Origin: Sthenelais limicola | Lineage: Eukaryota; Annelida; Polychaeta; Phyllodocida; Sigalionidae | Direction of reading: 5' to 3' | NCBI GenBank assembly: GCA_942159475.1 | Contig: OW804097.1 | Coordinates: forward strand, 35,104,298-35,168,297 | Length of the DNA: 64,000 bases | Shown: piece after piece, positions 23,226 to 36,200 of the stretch | How positions within the stretch are numbered: the first letter of the stretch is position 1 | Layout: the number at the start of each line of letters is the position of its first letter | Notes under the pieces: model-generated | The model's database searches: none | What the model saw: the letters and a program-made list of their open reading frames with translations, nothing else | Told to the model about the DNA's origin: nothing | Translations under genes and position numbers: made by a program

Positions 23226-23976
23226 AGGATATTTCCCCTGTCTTTGATGCTAGCCTTGCTAAAAGTTGACACAATTGGAAAGTTTACCATGCATTGACCT
23301 GCTGGACTGGAAATTTTACTATATTCTTAAGAGAAATTGGTAAAATGATGACTTTACTTGGAAGTTTTTCATACAATATACACAGCTCACTTTGAAAGAT
23401 TGTGGCCCTGACAGTTTGCAACCTGACACTAAGGGATGTGGTTGAACTTCTCACCATGGTCATTTATTGGTAGACCATAAAACCTTGCTCTCCATGGTCA
23501 TTTATTGGTAGTCCATAAAACGAACTGGCCTCACATGTGTTACTTTATGACCCACCCAGCTTAAGAAAAAAATCTTGATCAATAGTTGATATTCCAACAT
23601 ATTTCAATACTCTAGATTCATATAGCTCATGTTATACGCATCATTTTGCTAGTTTCAGCGTATTTCTGTGACTATTTTAAGTGGAAATATAACTTTTGTT
23701 ATTGGTGTCACAGTAGGGGAAGCATCAATTAGGAATAAGCCCCATTGCCCAGCGAATTAAAGGATCAATTGATTCAGTAATAGAGGGTTGATATCTACAG
23801 TGCCCTAATCCTTAAAAAATATTTTAAAGTTTTCATTTTAGTTTCAAATTCAGTAGACATAATTTTTTCATCTGACTTCAAAAGCACAGTTTCAAAAAGA
23901 AAAATAACAAAGTTAGTCAAATATTAAACTTGATAAATTACATTTCTCTCATATGCTGATTTCTTGAACTCAGGGA

Positions 23977-24679
23977 CAGATTTAGGGGGGGGGCACGGGG
24001 GCACGTGCCCCCTCCACTTCAAAATCAAGCTAGTGCATTTGTGGTTCAAAATACACCTGAAAAACATTCATATAAAACTAACTATAAAATAGGATATATA
24101 CTTTTATATACAATTTATCAACTGTATTCCAATAATGGGGCTTCGAAAAGCCTCGACTTAGGGCAAATAAATTCAAGGGTAGAAAGATTAACATATAGGT
24201 CAAAGGGCTTGAAATATCATCACATGGCCTTGAATCCTGTTGGAATCTTTTGAATGGCCTTGAAATGTTCGGAGATTCTCAGTTTCTTACAGAGGGGTGT
24301 GTGAGAAGGAGTGTAAATAGGTTATGAAATAGTTCGATTATAGGTGATGACATATGTATCTTCAAGTATCAAAATATATACCTAGAACACAAACTATTTC
24401 ATGAAACCTTAATGTACAGAAAGAAAAGTGAAAAACCAAAACCCTTAAGTTTAACAAATCATTTCTGGTCAAGTATTCCACACAAAACGAAAGTTCCTTT
24501 TGGGTGATTTTAAGGTTAATTAGTACTTTCGTCATGGTCGATTTTAGGGTTGAAATAAGTGAGAGGCACTCTGTATATTTAAAGCATTGCAGAACAAAAG
24601 CTTGACAATTAATTTGAATATAACATATAAAATTTGAAAGAGGGCCCCCTCCTTTTGAAAATCCTGGATCCGCCCCTGG
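23977..24679. mobile_element. hAT-like non-autonomous element
   Basis: The left end is CAGGGACAGATTTAGG and the right end is CCTGGATCCGCCCCTG, the degenerate inverse. The CAGGGGCGGATCC-type terminus is widespread among animal hAT MITEs. A GAACT pentamer flanks both sides. The interior has no intact transposase. Confidence 0.6.
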
Positions 24680-24904
24680 AACTGGCAAATAAAATAATCT
24701 GCACATAACCCCAAAGAAGAATAAAAGCCCTTCGAATGCTATATTGGAAACAACCCTACTGCCATAGCATTATTATGAAAATCAGTAAAGAAAAAAGTTT
24801 GAGTGATTTTAAGGGCCATGTTTTCGAAACTCATCTCCCTGTGACACATCACATATGCTGTTTATTACACGTTTATTGCACCTGATTGAGACGTGTGATA
24901 AACT

Positions 24905-25023
24905 AAATAAAGGATTGCTGGCTCGATGGCCTGATCCATTACACCCCTAATAACCCCACTCGTACCTCGTGTGGTTATTGGGGTTAATGGATGGCCATCT
25001 TCTCCAGCAATGCTTTATTCAGT
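24905..25023. mobile_element. Hairpin MITE
   Basis: Inverse arms around ACCCCTAATAACCCCAC / GTGGTTATTGGGGTTAATG, with outer AATAAAGGATTGCTGG / CCAGCAATGCTTTATT. Confidence 0.75.
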
Positions 25024-25256
25024 AATTAGTCAAGAAAATAAATAAAGTGACGGTTTGTACAAAACTTCAGTACCCGTGAAGAGGGACTGACAACTGGAGG
25101 TTTAGCAGATGTAACCTCAACAAGGAGCAATATCAGCAGGAATTAGCAGATAAAGCATTAAGAAATCTGTCAGACAAAGAGTGTGCTATTACAGTACAAT
25201 GAAGGGACTAAGCTGACAATAGTAAGAGAGTCGCCAAATGATTGGCGTTATATACA

Positions 25257-25350
25257 ATATTCATGACTCAGGGTCAGATAATCTGTTAATTTGTTAGAAG
25301 ATACGATATTCATGACTCAAGATCAGATAATCTGTTAATTTGTTAGAAGA
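25257..25350 (+). repeat. 47-bp direct duplication
   Basis: The segment holding ATATTCATGACTCA then GATCAGATAATCTGTTAATT occurs twice in tandem with few changes. Confidence 0.85.
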
Positions 25351-25847
25351 GGAGCACAGTACTCTCTTGTAACATTGATTCAGAAGTACGATGTTCAATC
25401 GATAGATAGATTACTACAACAGTAAAAGACTTTGTATTCAAAGATAATTAAGTATGCTGAATACAGCAACAACTTGAGAGACGAGACAAGTTGTAACCAA
25501 AGTTACATTTTTGAGACACAAATAGTATACAGGTACAGTTTGAGATGATACACTAAATATGATGTATGAATGTATGGTGATGAAATGAGTAGTTTTAGGC
25601 CCTAGGGCTCGCTACAAGATATTAAGCAAGTTCCATTAATAAGTGATGCTAAAGGAAGTACAGGTAGAGGTTACACAACTCAATGAACAATAGTCAATAA
25701 TCAATAGATCATGAAGTTACATTAATCAGTCACGACCGGTGTAAAAGGCAATAGAAGTTTCTCTGTGTATTTTTTAAACGAAGACGCATCCTCAATCATG
25801 TGGGCTTCGGGGGAGAGAGAATTCCAACGTGTCTGGCATTAGATATA

Positions 25848-26092
25848 TCCTTGCGTTTTGAAGGTATACGTATGGAGTATATTTAGTTAATTTACTGGTA
25901 AATTACATTGCAAAATTATTTTTTTTCAAAAATAAAAATATTAAACTTAAAATATAGAAATACTTATTAGGTCTGCTACTGTTTACTATCATTGGAATAA
26001 GCTTGATCTCTTTTCAAATATAATAATATCTCAAAATCAATATCTTTCGACGTATGACTCATTTTCCTAAAACGGATCACAAATGTATCCCA
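25848..26092. mobile_element. MITE family B, right half
   Basis: Contains the TCCTTGCGTTTTGAAGG block and ends CTCATTTTCCTAAAACGGATCAC. The left half is missing. Confidence 0.65.
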
Positions 26093-26511
26093 GGAGTTGT
26101 TGGTGAGTTGCTGAAATTGTCATGCCAAAAGTGTTTACACGAAATTGTTAGCAAACAGCCGCCACTTTAGTTTCAATGGGAAAAAATTTTCAAGAATTAG
26201 TTAACAGTGATCAGTTTACATTTATTTATTTCCGGTTCATGCAGAAGATTGCGTTTCCAAGGGAAACGAAGATTGATGTCAGTTAAATGTAAAGTTCGAG
26301 AAGGAGGGATAGTAGGAGGGAGAGGAAGGGGAGACAGAAAATATGAAATCCCTATCCCATATATGACTGGTCACTCCATGTAATTCTGTTGGTCCCTTTA
26401 ACACCTTTGCATATGAGGCATCTTACTTATCAACTTACCACTTAAATTCACACATGGTCTACCCTTTATTTATAATTTTTTTATTTATAATAAAAAAGAG
26501 AAATCACTCAC

Positions 26512-26796
26512 CGTAAGGAGGGGGTTGTTGTATAGTATTTTCAGCATCATTCAATGTTCCTTCTGCATCATTTCCCTCGTCTCCGTCTTCCCCCTCCTCA
26601 TCCCCTAATTCTTCCCTATCATCCTTATTCTTGTCATCATCGAAATTATAATAATAGTCATACAGTTCTTCCTCTACGTCATCATAATAGTTGTAAAACT
26701 CGTCACAGCTCTCCAAGTAGGCTTTCTCCAAACACCGTATGTTAGCGTCCATTTCATTGGATCCCGAGGCCTTACAAGAATAGCATTGTAGAGAGT
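26512..26796 (-). CDS. Ly6-like gene exon 2: LU domain first half plus acidic insert
   Basis: Acceptor CCTTTCAG, donor TTACG|GTGAGT; phase 1 on both sides. Encodes residues 22-116. It opens with L-Q-C-Y-S-C, the classic LU start, then C43 and C52, giving the first four of ten cysteines. Right after C52 the chain becomes a long acidic tract rich in Tyr, Asp and Glu (about residues 53-105) and ends Q-Q-P-P-P-Y-G. In ordinary Ly6 proteins the next cysteine comes within a few residues; here it lies three exons away at C255. The phase-1/phase-1 exon type is the one usually found for LU finger exons. Confidence 0.88.
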
Positions 26797-27078
26797 CTGA
26801 AAGGAAGATGTTTATTGGTAAGACTGCCACGAATTTTGAGAGATGAGGTATACAGGCTTTCTAGGGAATACATTACATTGTATTAGTCCCTGTTGTCCCT
26901 GCAGAAAGATGTACATATAGAGAGTTTAGAGTTCAGGAACAATCTGACACTCTGGCAAAATATATAGGCCTACCTAATAATGTGAGATGAGTAATAAATA
27001 ATACGTATAGCCATGTCTGACTTCACCTATTCAACAGCATAGAAACCCGTGAATATAGTTTTATATACCGGTATATAT

Positions 27079-27893
27079 GTGATGTGTTTCAGCGAAATGA
27101 GTCACAAGTCGCAAAAATGTTATTTTTCAAAGTGTTTATTTTACAAGATCACTTTATTGGAATGTTCTGATTTTTGGAGAGTTTATCACTTATAGTTATA
27201 TCGATCGATGTATCAAATTTCGGGACAATGTATGTAATATATCCTTTTGTTTTAAGGGTCCTCATATATGGACTACATTTAGTTACTTTACTATTTATTG
27301 CCCCCAAGAAATATAGGAAACTTTTTGTTTCAAAAATGAAAATATCAAACCTTAAAATCTAGAAATACTTATTAGATTATTAGACCGTTTATTACCATTG
27401 GAATCCGCTTGACCTCATCTTTTTAAATATAATGGTATCTCAAAATCTATTTTTTGCGACTTATGACTCATTTTCACATGAAACACATGACATATATTGT
27501 AGTGATATATTGCAAAAAAATTGATTTTTTTCAAATGTTTTTTTTTACAATATCTCTTTATTGAAATATTCTGATTTCTAGAGGGATTATTACTTATTGT
27601 CATATGAATCTATACAACAAATTTCGGTACATTGTATCAAATATATTCTTGCGTTTTGAAGGCCTTTGTATGGAGTATATTTAGTGACTTTACTTGTTAC
27701 CCATCCAGAAACATTGCAAACATTTTTTTCAAAAATGAAAATTTCAAACTTAAAATATGGAAATACTTATTAGGTGGCCTAGTGTTTACTATCATTGGAA
27801 TCGCCTTTTTCTCCTCTTTTCAAATATGATGATATCTCAAAATCCATTTTTTGCGACTTATGACTCATTTTCCTGAAACACGTCTCATATATG
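27079..27893. mobile_element. Two abutting MITE family B copies
   Basis: The first runs from GTGATGTGTTTCAGCGAAAT to about 27490; the second continues to GAAACACGTCTCATATATG at about 27893. Each has the shared interior (TTTATTGCCCCCAAGAAAT or ACCCATCCAGAAACATTGCA). Confidence 0.75.
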
Positions 27894-28858
27894 TTTATTG
27901 GAAGTCTCTTCCCTACTTCCCTTGTCTTCATACAATTACTATAAGTACAAAATTGGAAAATTGTTTAATCTTAAATATATGACATACACATTAATCTATC
28001 GCGCTCACGGTAAAGGATATAAAAGGCTGTAGTGGGTTGTAATTCTTTTATTTTTGTATTTAATAGTTAAAGTTTGTTAAAAGTTATATAATAACACATT
28101 TCTTGTTGAGTGAATTGATAAGATATGATTTAAATTATATAAAAGAATTGATTTGATTTGACATAAATTTGTGCCAGGTCCTGCTTATAAAAGAAGCAAG
28201 GAGAAAGAGTGAGGGTAGAGGAAAGGAAGCGGAAGAAGGGGCAGGGAGATCTCACCAAATTTACTCATTGTTTGACCTATAGATCCTATATTTTGCTGCT
28301 GTTAAATGTTTATACAAGAACTTGAACAGGTCGAAAGAAAGTGTGAGCCACTGGGCGATGATATTATGTAAAACCACTGCAGCAAAGGAATTCGACAGGT
28401 CACCACTGAAGGTCTGCAGCAATTTTTAAAAAGGGCAAAATAGCCAAAAATAGGTCAATTGAAAGGAACACCTAAGTAGAAAATGTGACACCCTCATACA
28501 TAATTACAAATCTGAAGAATCATAGAGGATGACAATTAATGGTTTTAAAACTGCATGAAGCTGTATTGGGTATAATTTGGAACCAGGTAAGTACATTGTA
28601 CTTAACAAAATAAAATATAATGTAGCCTACGGGGCATGACAGACTGGACTGGGTCTATGGACCTTATCTATAATGAGAGACCCTTTGAGGTTGAGAGTGG
28701 ATGTTTGGGCAAAGGAGTGTATCCGGAAAAGCCTGTTTGGTAGGATCAAGGTTCTTTTGGAATACCAATCAGAGTCAAAACTTTAGAAGATAAATTATTA
28801 GTATTTAAGAATAATATAAAGAAGATCTTTTTGGACCTATTTATGGAGGAAGAAGGTA

Positions 28859-29492
28859 GGGTAAAGCGGGGTAATGTGGGCATAGTTTTGGACCCTTTTT
28901 TTAGATGTGAGCCAATCTTTAAATATTATAATTTGTTCAGTTTTTTCAGTTTTAACAGCTTCTATGCACTCCTCTTAAGAGAATCTCAGTTTTTTTCATA
29001 TTTATTTTGATAATATTTTCATCAGGCTGAAAGAAACAAAAAAGACATGTATGGGTAATATGGGCAGGTGTGGGTAATATGGACACCTGCCCATATTACC
29101 CCCAGATAGCCTTGACTTTGAGGTTCTGAGGCAAATTTTCTTATCTATATAATGCTTATACATTTTATATAATTACTTAATTTAGAGGTTTACTCAGTGG
29201 TGGTGATTGTAAAACACTTCTTTCATATTTTATATATGTGTATAGAAACATTGGTGTTTAGAAAGTTATGTGGTGCCCATATTACCCTTTAATAATACCT
29301 ATATTACTCCTTATGTACATATTGCCCTTAAGGTACCACTAAATCCACTGTTAAACTATGATGAAACAACATACGGTATACACAGATGTAGACGCAGAGG
29401 ATGATGTTAGGTGCCAACATCAGAAATGCTTAGCTGTCTAATATCTGAAGGTGCCCATATTCCCCACATGTCCATATTACCCCGCTTTACCC
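28859..29492. mobile_element. Mariner-like MITE (TA-flanked)
   Basis: Termini GGGTAAAGCGGGGTAATGTG and the inverse TATTACCCCGCTTTACCC, flanked by TA on each side (28857-28858 and 29493-29494). Inside are repeated words of the type GGGTAATATGGGCA and a small internal palindrome near 29060-29100. Confidence 0.75.
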
Positions 29493-29996
29493 TATATGTG
29501 TGACCTTGGGGATCCATTCTGAAACCTTTACAGGTGTAGGTCGTATGGGTCAGACCCCCTGCTAGTGATGATTTATTAATGTGTTCATTTTTATTGTATG
29601 ATTTTGTTTCGAAACTATTTTGAGCCCTAAATTGGAATACCAATCGATTGTAAAAGTCGATTTGTGATTTAATTTCCCTATAGTATTTGTGACAACTTTA
29701 AACTGCATGAGCGTTGCATGCTATTATTTGATTTATTCATGATTTATTTCTAAGAATAGTGTGTGATTGCATAATGTTTAGCTGGAATTTAAATATAAAA
29801 AATAGTGACCGCTTCACAGCCCTGTTTCCACATTCCTTCCAACAGAGGTCGCCACGTGGCTAAGGTGGCAAGCTGTCATGTGACTCGTCACATGCCTAAC
29901 ATGGTCACATGACCAGGTGCAAAGGTCACTCTCATTCCATTCATGTGATGGGGAAGGCGGTCATTTGTCATGGAAGGAGGTCCCAACATTAATAAG

Positions 29997-30265
29997 CCCA
30001 TTCCCATGCGATTCTCATATATAATTTAGTGGAAAAGAGTGCCTTTCTGTCTCTTCTCTGTCTCTCGCCTCTGTCTCTCTCTCCCTTTTTCTCTATCTCT
30101 ATTTCCTGGGTATGGTCATAAACTGCCTCCCTCTCAGCTCTCCCGCCCTTGATAGAACCATATTAAATGTGTTGATAAGGGTGTAAAGCAACCAATCTCA
30201 CTCACTAACTCAGTCCTGTGCGGTGCAAAATCCCATGAGAATCGGCTTGGTGGACTAGGCCCTTT
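29997..30265. mobile_element. Hairpin MITE (AAGCCGATTCTCATG family) interrupted by another element
   Basis: The left arm CCCATTCCCATGCGATTCTC and right arm ATCCCATGAGAATCGGCTTG are separated by the element copy at about 30062-30212, which is the inverse of 577-722. Confidence 0.65.
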
Positions 30266-30976
30266 CGTTGGAATGCCAAAGCCTTTTCTTCCCCTTGTTT
30301 CAAGGCGGGGATTATTTACATCGTAGTGGATACCGGGCTTTTAAGTTTCGCTGAACAGCTGGATGAGTAGGCTATAGATCTGCGTTCTTGACCTGACAAA
30401 GGGTCGTATCAAAATTATTTCGCAAAGATCTTATTCTTCCCGGTCTTAATTAGCGTCCAAGTCAATGCATGTCACACGCTATTTTCTAAGTATAGGTCAA
30501 AATGCTGAATAATTGCGAATACATACAATGGGTTCGCTGCACGATTTCAGGTAATATATTCGTAAAGTCTTCTTAAATTCACCTTTATTTATTCTAAGGG
30601 GAAATAATTATGATTTTCAATAAAAAGAACAAACAACCAGCCTGCTCGCAATTCGCTAGCTGTGGATTTTCATTCAAGATGGCGCTCGCCGATCAGTATC
30701 ATTAATCGTTATATCTGCATTCATACCTAAGTTTATCGTTTTTGTACAACATTTTGCTGTGTTTTTCCCGTCATGTTAGCCAGAAGGTGGATACTACAGC
30801 AATAACCACCACATCTACTGGGTCTGTCTGACAATGCGTGTACCACCTGTTGCCATGGAGATATCTGACACAGCTTGTCGGATGAGCTAGGTGTCATGGT
30901 AACAGCAGAAACAGATCCACCGCCTACAATCATGTACACAATTCTTTTAAAACTTAAAAGTTAATACTGTGTATAT

Positions 30977-31205
30977 GGGTCAGATCAGCAGAAAATGTAC
31001 AATTGGCAGCTCTACACATTTAGGAAATTCTGCTAAATTAGGCTGAGAAAAGATGAATACCATGTGAATCTTAATGTATTTAGTATTGTGTGGTTATTAA
31101 ATACCTCTTCTGCTACGTTGAACTGTATTTTGAAGCTCATTTTTGTCTGAAATTTGGTAAGATTTGGTGAAGGTGAATTGTCCATTTTCTGACGATCTGA
31201 CCCAT
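30977..31205. mobile_element. MITE family A copy
   Basis: GGGTCAGATCAGCAGAAAAT / TTTCTGACGATCTGACCC termini. TATAT-type flanks on both sides. Confidence 0.8.
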
Positions 31206-31430
31206 ATATATACCGTAGGGTGGAAATATTTTCACCAAATCTCTGCCTTTCCCCTTGCCCCATTGTGTCCACGTATAGCAGGCGGGATAATGAAGTGCAT
31301 AGAAACCGTATAATTATATCCTAATATCGCTCATCTATGGAGACATGTTCATGAAATATAGGTCAAGCAAGGACTTTTCTATCATGGACCTGTTGCAGAA
31401 CATGGATTGTTTACTTTTTGAAATACTTAT

Positions 31431-31658
31431 GGGTCAGATTTTCAGAAAATGTACAATTCAACTTCGCCAATCTCCTCAAATAATCCAAATTTCAGACGAA
31501 AATAAAGTTCAAAATACAGTTCAACCTAACCAAACAGATTGTTAGAATCAATGCAATGCCAAATATACTCGAATTTACCTCGTATTGACCAAATTGCAGC
31601 CTTATTTAGCAGAATTTACTAAAAGTGTAGAACTGCCAATTGTACATTTTCTGAAAAT

Positions 31659-31663
<5 letters not shown>
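31431..31663. mobile_element. MITE family A copy with GA microsatellite at its end
   Basis: GGGTCAGATTTTCAGAAAAT at the left. The right terminus runs straight into a (GA)n tract at about 31661-31690. Confidence 0.75.
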
Positions 31664-31692
<29 letters not shown>

Positions 31693-32124
31693 TTGCCACC
31701 CATTTCTAATATCAGTAAAACTTAATTTGTAATATTTGCATAATATCTGTAATGGCACATTTTGCCGCGTCCCTTTTGAGTTGTTTTTATTTTTTTAGTG
31801 TTTCCATATTTTTTTTACCAACAACATGTGATTGTGAATTTTGATTCGCATGTACCGTTATCACGGGACTTACAAAGGAACAAGTATCCTTTGTTTAATG
31901 CACGCACTGACAAAATCAAGATTTGCAGCTAGATGAAATGTCATTGATAAATCAGGTAGCCATTAACAGTAGGCCTATATATATTGCACCACCTCTGGGT
32001 TTCAAATGATTTTAAAACCAAATTATCTATCAGCGACACGAAATCAAATCCTTAGAATTACACAAAGTACCATTGACTATTTTAAACATAAATCGGTGAC
32101 ATACTTTAAGTACATTGAAGATAT

Positions 32125-33090
32125 GTGATTTGTTTCAGGAAAAGGAGTCACAAGAGTTTTCAAAATGCAGTTTAAGAAAACCGAAATGATGTTCTGAGCA
32201 GAAGTATACTCAGATATATTTGATCCATTTTAAAAAGAGGAGATCAAGCTGTCTCCAATGATAGTAAACACTATGACACCTATAAGTATTTCTATATTTT
32301 AAGTTTGATATTTTTATTTTTGAAAAGTAAAGTTTGCAATGTTTCTGGATGGGTAATTATCAGTAAAGTAACTAAATATATTCCATGCGAAGGCCTTCAA
32401 AACGCAAGGATATATTCAATACAATGTCCGGGAATTTGTTACATGGATTCATATGACTATAAGTGCTAAACCCTCTCAAAATCAGAGCAATTCAATAAGG
32501 AGATCTTGTGGGGAAAACACTTTGAAAAATATCAATTCTGCGACTTGTGACTCATTTTACACATCACATATTGTTTATCCTTTTTCAGTCCAATTTAGCA
32601 GTATTTACTAAATGTGTAGAGCTGACGAATATATTTTGTATACAATACTTCGACATTCATAATTGTGGTGTGTTCCAGGGAAATGAGTCACAAATCGCAA
32701 AATTGATGTTTTTGAAAGTGTTTTATTCACAAGATTTGATTGTGGAAATGTTTTCATTTTCAGGGTGCTTAACGCTGTTCGTACCATGAATACATTTACA
32801 AAATCTGAAGATAGTGCCTTAAATATATCCATGCATTTCTGAAGTCATCTTAAGTACATTGAGGGTATATTTGGCTACTTTACTATAGTAAATGTCCACA
32901 CAGAAATATTGCAAATAGTCAAAAATAAAAATGACAAACTTAAAATATAGAAGTACTTTATTAGCTGCCTACTGTTTACTATCATTGGCATTCGCTTGAT
33001 CACATCTTCTCAAATATGATGATATCTCAAATCCATTTTTTGCGACTTGTGACTCATCTTCCTGAAACACATCATAAATGTCTCCCAGCT
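32125..33090. mobile_element. Two MITE family B copies with family A fragments
   Basis: Copies at about 32125-32573 and 32664-33090, each with GTTTCAGG/CCTGAAAC-type inverted ends. Fragments of family A interior lie at 32158-32230 and 32574-32635, showing nesting. Confidence 0.65.
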
Positions 33091-33146
33091 GTTCTTACCT
33101 TAAAGCGCAAAATGCAGTTAATGAATTAAAAGGAAAATGTACTCAC

Positions 33147-33210
33147 CATTGAAAGGAAGATAAAGGGATAGAAGTAGAATAGCGACCCAAGTGTTAAATA
33201 GAGAATCCAT
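33147..33210 (-). CDS. Ly6-like gene exon 1: signal peptide
   Basis: ATG at 33210-33208 opens 21 codons: a short N-terminus (M-D-S-L-F-N-T-W), then a hydrophobic core (V-A-I-L-L-L-S-L-Y-L), then P-F-N, ending in phase 1 at AATG|GTGAGT. It joins exon 2 to give N-D-S-L-Q-C, placing the first LU cysteine a few residues after the expected signal cleavage, as in other Ly6 genes. Too short to stand out as an open frame. Confidence 0.85.
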
Positions 33211-36200
33211 ACTAATGTCTGTATAGAAGGTACATAATATAATAAATATAGTTAAATGAAGTTAGCCTCACACTGCCAAGATGGACACTGGTCGCTTGGC
33301 AACCACCAGCCTCACCTTCACTACCACCGGAAGTAAGTAAAGACACCTAGCGGACAGCATCTGATTCAAAAAGGTCATTTATCAACAATGCACAGGTTGT
33401 AGTGAGGCTTGAGTCCATGAAGTCTTGTCTTTTTCTTTCTCTTATGGTTTCGTTAATAAATATTCAATTACTAGTATATCCAATTAATAGTACCGCGTCG
33501 AGTGTACGCTTTATGACCTTAGCAAAGAAGCATATTGGAATACAAATCTTTCTTAATTCTTTTGTTTTTGATACGCCATAAAGTATCTAAAAGTTAAATG
33601 AAAACCAAATTCGATTTTTAACATAAATTATATTTATTGCACCCATTTAGTGTAGGCCTACGCCCGTAGTGGAATGGGCATAATTATAATAAAGAAAAAA
33701 TGAAGACTCGATATGGAAATCTGTCTTCCGGACGGTCAATATATTCAAGCATTGGGAGAAAGCAGTACAAAGTTCAAGTGATGAAATATACTACTTTTAT
33801 TTTTATGATTATTATTTTTGTCCTCCCACTATACTAGCCGTTGCAGCAGGAGTGACACAATGCTTGTATTCTGCACCTATAGTGTCTGCATCCTTTTTTT
33901 CTTTCTTTCTTTTTTCATCATTTAGGGCATACACATTCTGTGCACCTCCGTCTAACCAGGGCACGGATACCATGGTAACAGCTTGCTGTCCTGTATCCAT
34001 GGTAACATGGCACACATCCACGTGATGTGGTGGTACTTTGGCTTATAATCACAGGTGGCGCCAGGTGGCAATCGTTTTAGAGGCAAATCCTGGAGGAGGA
34101 GGAAGAGGAGTGAGTGGGTGGGTCGGTTGGTGTGGGTGGGGGGAGCAGGGGGAGGCGAGCCATGTTTATTTCTTGATTCTGTTGCATGAATAGAAAGGTG
34201 CAGAATCGTCTGGCCCTGTGCTGTACGAAGATTGAGACAGATGTATCCATTAAGATATATAATTATATTAAGTATATATTTATAATCTTTTTTATGTAAA
34301 TTGATATATAATAATATATGAGAATTTCTCACGAAATGGGCACAATTTGGTGTTTTCTCAGTTTGGAGCTCTATAATATTGTCACATCAAACAATTAAAA
34401 TGAAATTTGTATTTAAATATCTTGGTAGGAATCATAAGGATCCATTTCTTTTACAAAATGCAGATTATACACTCCAGTTTAGTAAAATGGAGATGATTTA
34501 CTCAGTGTATGTCTGACACACAAACAATCTTTTAGCATTACAAAAAATACCAAGATTTGTCATATATTAACCTGAATACATCGTTTAACCTATACCTTTT
34601 CCAATGGGTTAGAAAAAATTATAATCCCAATACATTATTTTGCATCAGAAAAACAATTCTTTTAAAACATTGGCTAAAATAGGTTATTACCTCTGTCTCT
34701 ATAAAAATGAGTGTGCTATTTCCATAACTATGCTAGAATTAAATCCAAAAGAAAATTATCAGATGCCAAATAGCAGACATTAACATTCCAAAATATTGTG
34801 GGGGAGGAGAAGGGGAAAGAGTGAGAGGAAGAGGTGGATAGAGGTGGTTAGCACAACAAGGGTGGGAGCAACATATCGAAAAGAAATTTGTGAGATGGAG
34901 GTAACACTTTTCACTGATGCAATAATACTAGATGTTACCAGATGTTACCTCCATCTGTACTGCAGACGGAGTTAACGTTACCTCCATCTGCATGCATGTT
35001 CAACGTTCAATATCTCAGAAAATAATGAAGCTAGAAGAATAACATTGACATTAATGGGAAGGACATGGCCCTGGCTTTATGGAAAATATATAATAAATTA
35101 ACCAATCTTTATTTCCTTTTATGTTGTGAACAATGAAAGAACGTCAAATCAGGCCACAGGGAGGTGGAAAAAAATAAATTAAAACTTTCAGGCCCCATAT
35201 TCTTGTGGAAATATAAAGCCCAAAGTGAATATAATATAATGGTCCAGGGAGTTGACATAAAATTGAAGTAAAAGTCTGTCAAGAAGCACGTAATTCGTTG
35301 ATAAAATTGTGATTCATTGTGAAAGGTTATTGAACAAAGTTCAAGTTTATAATGATGACGTTTGGGTAATAAGTCCGTAATGATGATGATGAACAGGTAA
35401 TAAGTTTGGGTTTAAAATCCTGACATAAAATTTTAAGTAAAAGTCTGTGAAGAGTGCACAGAATTTAGCCAAAGGAGTCAAGTGATGCTGCATGGAAGCT
35501 TCCATGACATGCTACAAGCATGTAAGGGAGGGGGAGTGGGAGTGGGAGTAACAAAGGTGTTAATTAAACCATAACTTATTACCTGGGGCTCAATCACAAA
35601 TAAAGTGATTTGGGAAGCGAAGTTAACCTCTTTCTGCCTGAGAACATACAAGACTGAGCTGGATCCAATAGATATTATATGTCCTTGCAGATATAAATTC
35701 TTCTCAATATATCTTTAATAAGAAAGCGGTTTTGGATAAAACACAATTGTAATAATAGTTATAATAAATTCTTTATTTGCAAGACTCAGAGATACAAATT
35801 TGGTTATTCTCTTCAGATTTAAGAATCTGGTCTTCCAGTGCATGCCTTGCTACAGACTTATAGTAGAAACTAAAGAAACTAACTAATTACAAGATAATAA
35901 TAATGCAACAATAAAATGGTGAGATATTTACGCAAAATGGTTAGAGATGTACGCAAAATGATGCATGACACGAAATGACATCCTCATAGTATAGTTTCCA
36001 AAAAAATACTAATGGCTATATCATACAATTATGAAAAACCGGAATAATATATTCACTCTCAGAAAATAATGTGTTATATGTTTCTGAAATGCTTTTCCTT
36101 GATAAACAGCGTATCTCCTTGATATCGATAGCGGGGAAGTATGTCAACCAGGTGTGTTGGGCAATTGTGGTTGATGGGCATTTAATGATACATGAACATG

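Larger units (their letters stand above)
22239..26511 (-). other. Ly6-like gene intron 2
   Basis: Holds a diverged MITE B end at about 22645-22800, tandem words at 23090-23225, a duplicated 37-bp word at 23446-23522, a hAT-like element at 23977-24679, a hairpin at 24905-25023, a 47-bp direct duplication at 25257-25350 and a MITE B at about 25848-26092. Confidence 0.7.
26797..33146 (-). other. Ly6-like gene intron 1
   Basis: 6.35 kb, the longest intron. Holds MITE B copies at 27079-27893 and 32125-33090, a mariner-like MITE at 28859-29492, an interrupted hairpin at 29997-30265 and MITE A copies at 30977-31205 and 31431-31663. E-box-like words cluster at 29855-29950. The minus-strand open frame 30733-30939 is unassigned. 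Confidence 0.7.
14633..33210 (-). other. Gene model: GPI-anchored Ly6/uPAR protein with split LU domain (6 coding exons)
   Basis: Six exons on the minus strand (33210-33147, 26796-26512, 22238-22100, 19347-19080, 18377-18215, 14727-14633) join through GT..AG introns with matching phases 1,1,2,0,1 into 1014 bases, 337 residues plus stop. Order: signal peptide 1-21; first half of an LU domain with Cys 26, 29, 43, 52; an insert of about 200 residues; second half with Cys 255, 273, 279, 296, 297, 302 and the closing C-N; then a short Gly/Ser/Thr/Asn linker and a hydrophobic tail fitting a GPI signal. The ten cysteines align in order and spacing with CD59/Ly6, except that the few residues usual between Cys 4 and Cys 5 are replaced by about 202. 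Introns are full of MITEs. Function is unknown; a cell-surface protein is inferred. Confidence 0.85.

Noticed and set aside
30733..30939. 68-codon minus-strand frame in Ly6-like intron 1
   Set aside because: No splice sites that fit the gene and no recognised motif.
33812..34332. Possible minus-strand exon(s)
   Set aside because: A weak acceptor and open frames exist, but no domain, no partner exon and no consistent phase were found.
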